DNA of 64,000 bases, taken from contig CM036755.1 in NCBI GenBank assembly GCA_020796225.1, positions 83,771,803 to 83,835,802 of the forward strand, written 5' to 3'. Positions 59,459-64,000 of the stretch are shown here, one piece after another. The position numbers and the translations under genes were made by a program. Under the pieces are notes generated by a model. The model was not told the DNA's origin and did no database searches. It saw nothing but the letters and a program-made list of their open reading frames with translations. Position 1 is the stretch's first letter, and each line of letters begins with the position of its first letter. Source of the stretch: Arion vulgaris. Lineage: Eukaryota > Mollusca > Gastropoda > Stylommatophora > Arionidae.

Positions 59459-59527
59459 TGGCTCCATTATTCTTGAAACTAACAAACACAATGAGAAGAC
59501 AACAAATTGAATATAACAGATACTTAC

Positions 59528-59557
59528 TCTCTCCACCTCCACCATATAGCCACAAAT
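59528..59557 (-). CDS. micro-exon f of a WL-repeat gene (30 nt)
   Basis: This is a tiny internal exon, the most 5' of six that I can see. On the minus strand it is preceded by a pyrimidine-rich tract ending in GTGCAG and followed by GTAAGTATC. Read with a 2-nt split codon at its start and 1 nt left at its end, it encodes L-W-L-Y-G-G-G-G-E. The five exons downstream use the same phase and share the W-L pair at the same place. At 30 nt it is one codon longer than the others, which are all 27 nt. Spliced to exon e, the split codon is A|AA (Lys). A 25-bp minisatellite ends about 70 bp from its donor. The product is not recognised. The exon call rests on splice sites, phase and pattern, with no transcript evidence. 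Confidence 0.75.
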
Positions 59558-59884
59558 CTGCACAGTAAAAATAGTAAACATTTTGTAATTTGGAAACTAT
59601 CGAGTGATTATTTCAATGAATATCACGGTTATTGCTCTATGTTTTCCTTCTTGAAGCAGTTTAGTTCTATATCTACTATTTCTCTATATATCTTACTTAA
59701 ACAAATAAATGTTGAACAATTTTATTTCATATTGTATGTCTTTAATGTGAACATATACATCAAAATGGGCGCCTTGAATATATATAGGTGGATGAATGCT
59801 CGGTCAAATATAAATTCACTATTGCACTTTAAGTTCATTGTTTTTTTGTACACGTATAATATTTTGGTTATATATGAGCTCAAC

Positions 59885-60115
59885 CTTGAGGAGAAATAGT
59901 CAACGAATATCAAAGCAGGCATTGAAGTGGGATACAAAGTGTTCAAGAAAGAGAGGACGACCTAAGGAGAACCTGAAACGAACCTTACTGAGAGAGGCAA
60001 GAAATATCGGTCTCAGTTCCATGGAGGAGATTGAGCGAGTTATCCAGTGTACAACGTATGGAGAATTTGCTTAGAGTCACTATGTAACGTATAACGGTAG
60101 GAGAGGAATTATTAT
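59885..60115 (+). pseudogene. Retrotransposon 3' end
   Basis: The plus strand reads R-I-S-K-Q-A-L-K-W-D, R-K-R-G-R-P-K-E-N-L-K-R-T and T-Y-G-E-F-A, ending in a stop and an ATT-rich tail. It is the RT C-terminal tail of a non-LTR element. Confidence 0.65.
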
Positions 60116-60470
60116 TATATATGAGTCAAATTATTCATTAATATTAAATGTATTAATGTAAGCGTAGTAATGAAAAGCGCTAGAGAGAATAACACTACCA
60201 ATCTATTCAATTGAGATCAATCCAATCTATTGTTGAGTCTAGAATATGAGTCTATTGCTTGAAGTCTATTGGCAGAGAACAAACAGATAATATAGTGGCG
60301 AGAACTGACGATATTCCGTTGTATAGGTAAAACAACAATGTACTTTCGAGGATCTATTCGTTGTGTAGTTGCTATAACATATTCCCCTGGGGGCAGAATC
60401 AAAAAACGTTATCATTTTTAGACCCCAGAAAAAAATCATTCATCTGTTTTCCCCACATTATCGATTAGTC
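60116..60470. other. no gene seen
   Basis: AT-rich spacer before the terminal array. Confidence 0.5.
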
Positions 60471-60474
60471 GTGT

Positions 60475-63400
60475 TCTATTAAACGATTAATATGGGGACA
60501 CATTGACATTAGTCTTAGTTTAATTATTAGAATTAGATTAGGTTTGGGGAAAAATTATTTAGTCGTAGTTAACTATTAGAATCAGATTAGTATGGAGAAA
60601 TTGACTTAGTCGGGTTAACTATTAGAATCGATTAGTATGGAGAAAATTGACATTAGTCGTAGTTAATTTTTGAATCAGATTAGTATGGAGAAACATTGAC
60701 ATTAGTCGGGTTAACTATTAGAATCAAAAATTAGATGGAACACATTGACGTTAAAAGATTAACTATTAGAATCAATTAGTATGGGGACACATTGACATTA
60801 GTCTTTTTGTTAACCTTTTGAAAACAGATTGGGATGGAGACACAGGCATTAGTCGTAGTTAACTATTAGAATTTGAAAGTATGGGGAAAACATTGACATT
60901 AATGATTAACTATTAGAATCAGATTAGTATGGAAAATTGGGCAAGTTAAAAATTTTTAGAATCAGATTAGTATGGGGGACAATTTACATTAGTCTTAGTT
61001 AACTATTAGAATCAGATTAGTATGGAGACAAAATTTACATTAGTCGGTTAACTATTAGGGAAACAGATTTGGGATGGGGGACACATTGACATTAGTCAGT
61101 TAACTATTAGAATCAGATTAGTATGGAGACACATTACCTTTGTCTTAGTTAACTAAGGGAAACAAATTAGTATGGAGACACAAAATTAGTCGTAGTTAAC
61201 TATTATAATTGGGTTAGTATGGAACACATTGAGTTAGTCGTAAAAAACTATTAGAATCAGATTGTTTTGGGGACACATTGGGCTTAGTCTTAGTTAACTA
61301 TTAGAATCAGATTAGTATGGGGGACACATTAATTTTAGTCAGTTAACTATTAAATTGATTGGGGATGGAGCAATTTACATTAGTCGTAGTTAACTATTAG
61401 AATCGGGTTAGTATGGGAGACATATTGACAAGTCAGTTTAAATATTAGAATCAGATTAGTATGGAGACAAAATTGACGTTAGTCAAAATTAATATTAGGA
61501 AAAATTAGTATGGAGAAAACAGACATTTTGTTTGTAAAATTTAATATTAGAATCAATTTTATGGAACATTTGGCATTAGTCAAAGGGGCTATTAGGGAAA
61601 CAGATTAGTATGGAGACACATTGACGTTGGGTTTTAGTTAACTATTAGAATCAGATTAGTAATGGAGAAACGGTATTAGTCGTAGAACTATTGAATCAGA
61701 TTAGTAATGGAGACACATTTAATTTGTCGTGGGTTTAAATATTAGAATCAGATTAGTATGGAGAAAATTGACATTAGTCAAATTAACTATTAAATCAGAT
61801 TAGATGGAGACACATTGGGGCGGTTGTAGTTAACCATTAGAATCAAATTAGTAAGGGGGAAAAACATTGACGTTAGTTAGGTTCTTTTAGAATCAGATTA
61901 GTATGGAGAAACATTGACGTTGGTGTAGAACTATTAGAATCAGATTATATGGAGACACATTGACGTTGGTTTTATTAAAAATTAGAATCGGAAATTTGTA
62001 TGGAACACATTGACGTTAAATTGTAAAATTCTATTAGAATCAGATTAAAGGGAGGGGAAAACATTTCATTAAAAAGTAGGTTTTAAAAAGAATCAGATTA
62101 TATGGAGAAAATTTGGATTAGTCAAAGGTTTAAATAAGAATCAGTTAATTTTGGAGACACATTGACATTGGGCCCAGTTAACTATTTAATCAGATTATAT
62201 GGGGGACACATTGAATTAGTCAGTTAACTAATTTGAATCAAAATTAGTATGGAGAAATTTACATTAGTCTTATTAACTATTAGAATGGGGTTAGTAAGGA
62301 ACACATTAATTAGTCGGTTAACTATTAGAATCCCGATTAGTATGGGAACTTTACATTAGTCAAAATTAACTATTGAAAACAGATTAGTATGGGGAAAACA
62401 TTGGGAAATTTGTCGTAGTTCAATTTAGGGAAACAGATTAGTTTGGGGAAAACATTGACTTAGACGAAAAAACCATTTGAATCAGATTAGTATGGAACAC
62501 TTTAATTAGTCCTTTTAACTATTAGAATCGGAAATTAGTATGGGAACACATTAAATTTGGGTTAACTATTAGAATCAGATTAGTATGGAGAAAATTTTAA
62601 AAATGGGGTTAACTATTAGAATCAATTAGTATGGGGGACATTACTTTTTTGTAGAATTTTTAGGAATCAGATTAAAAAGGGGGACACTTTACATTAAGGG
62701 CTTAGTTAACTATTAGGGAACGATTAGTATGGGACACATTGACATTAGTCAGGCCCATTAGAATTGATTTATGGGAGCACATTGACATTAGTCGTAATTT
62801 TCCATTGAATCAGATTGGGAACACAATTTACATTAGTCTTGGGGTTTAAATTAAATCAAATTAGTTGGGGGAAAACATTGACATTAGGGGCTGGAACCCC
62901 ATTATAATCAGATTAGTATGGAGAAAACATTGACTTTTGTGGGTTAATATTAGAATCAGATTAATATGGGGGAAATTTAAAATTAGTCGCAGTTAACTAT
63001 TAGAATCAGATTAAATATGGAGACACTTTACATTAAATCGATTTAAATATTAGAATCAGATTTTGTATGGGGGAAAACATTGACATTGGGGCGTAGTTAA
63101 AATATTAGAATCAGATTAGTATGGAACATTTGAATTATCGTAGTTAACTATTAGGGAAACAGATTGATGGGAGACACATTGACGTTAGTTTTGGGGCCCA
63201 TTAGAATCAGATTATATGGAGAAAATTGAATTTGCCCTAGTTAACTATTAGGGAAACAGATTAGTATGGGGGAAAAATTTACTTGGGCGTAAAATTAACT
63301 ATTAGAATTTAGATTAAAATGGAACACATTGACGTTAGTTGTAGTTTAAATTTTTAGAATCAGATTAGTATGGAACACATTGACATTAGTCGTGGGTTTA

Positions 63401-64000
63401 AATATTAGAATCAATTAGTAAAATTTGGGGACACATTGACATTAGTCTGTTAACTATTAGGGAAACAGATTAGTATGGAGACACTTTCTTAATGTAGTTA
63501 ACTATTAGAATCAGATTAGTTGGAGACACATTGACGTTAGTTGTAGTTTAAATATTAGAATCAGATTAGTATGGAACAAAAATTGACGTTAGTTGGGTTA
63601 ACTATTAGAATCAGATTATATGGAACACATTGGGCGTTAGTTGTAGGTTTAAATAATTAAAAAATCAAAATTAGTATGGAAAAATTACTTGGGGGTTGTA
63701 GTTAAAATTTTTTAAATCAGATTAGTATGGGAACATTGACGTTAGTTTTAGTTAACTATTAGAATCGATTTAAGGGGGAAAACATTGACATTAGTCCAAA
63801 AAAATAGAAACAGATTAGATGGAACACATTGACAAGCCCCAAAATTAACTATTAGAATCAGATTTTGTATGGAGACACATTGATATTAGTTTTTAGTTAA
63901 TATTAAATCAGAAAGAGAACATTGACATTAGTCGTGGGTTTAAATATTAGAATCAAAGGGGAGACACATTGACATTAGTCTGGGTTTAAATATTAGAATC
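60475..64000. repeat. about 50-bp tandem array of very poor regularity
   Basis: About 70 copies related to a unit with GTAGTTAACTATTAGAATCA, GATTAGTATGGAGACACA and TTGACATTAGTC. Unlike every other array here, copies differ by frequent 1-4-base deletions and by blocks of AAA, GGG, TTT or CCC standing in for unit sequence. It runs off the right edge. Confidence 0.9.

Overview
This is eukaryotic, AT-rich, intron- or intergenic-type DNA from an animal, most likely an invertebrate. The evidence is the mix of APE-type non-LTR retrotransposons (several with RNase H), a Penelope-like element with a GIY-YIG domain, IS630/Tc1-like and ZBED-type hAT DNA transposons, tRNA-derived SINEs and more than twenty minisatellite families. 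An arthropod is plausible from the transposon set, but the sequence does not settle the taxon. There is no operon, no rRNA gene, no intact tRNA gene and no CRISPR array. Nearly every long open frame is either a decayed transposon or a tandem repeat whose period is a multiple of three.

The one signal that looks like a host gene is a micro-exon gene on the minus strand. Six tiny exons (59,528-59,557, 47,058-47,084, 32,889-32,915, 29,372-29,398, 22,907-22,933 and 20,816-20,842) have canonical AG acceptors and GTAAGT donors. Their lengths are 30, 27, 27, 27, 27 and 27 nt. All have the same split-codon phase and encode the same x-W-L-x(4)-G pattern. They are spread over 38.7 kb, with introns of about 12.4, 14.1, 3.5, 6.4 and 2.1 kb. 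Everything else in 20.8-59.5 kb therefore sits inside introns of this gene. Neither end of the gene was recognised in the window.

Layout: 1-4.9 kb is a 78-bp tandem array made from 26 codons of a reverse transcriptase. 4.9-9.3 kb holds three broken non-LTR elements. 9.4-18.3 kb holds an IS630-like transposase remnant, an RNase H remnant, several minisatellites, a SINE and retroelement 3' ends. 18.3-25 kb holds micro-exons a and b, microsatellites and arrays. 25-32 kb holds retroelement 3' ends and two arrays (28 bp and 52 bp) tied to an RNase H element, plus micro-exon c. 32-36.5 kb holds micro-exon d, a 2.0-kb IS630/Tc1-like element with terminal inverted repeats, a 27-bp array and an RNase H remnant. 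36.5-44.4 kb is a nest of minus-strand retroelements, including a Penelope-like element and a second Penelope-LTR insertion with a 12-bp target duplication. 44.5-47 kb is a 53-bp array next to micro-exon e. 47-52.6 kb holds SINEs and arrays. 52.66-58.75 kb is a hAT element carrying a nested retrotransposon and SINEs. 58.75-60.1 kb holds two arrays, micro-exon f and a retroelement end. 60.5-64 kb is a roughly 50-bp array of very poor regularity that may be an assembly-quality problem.

Two themes stand out. First, tandem arrays here are repeatedly made from pieces of retrotransposons. Second, minisatellites sit directly beside the splice donors of several micro-exons.
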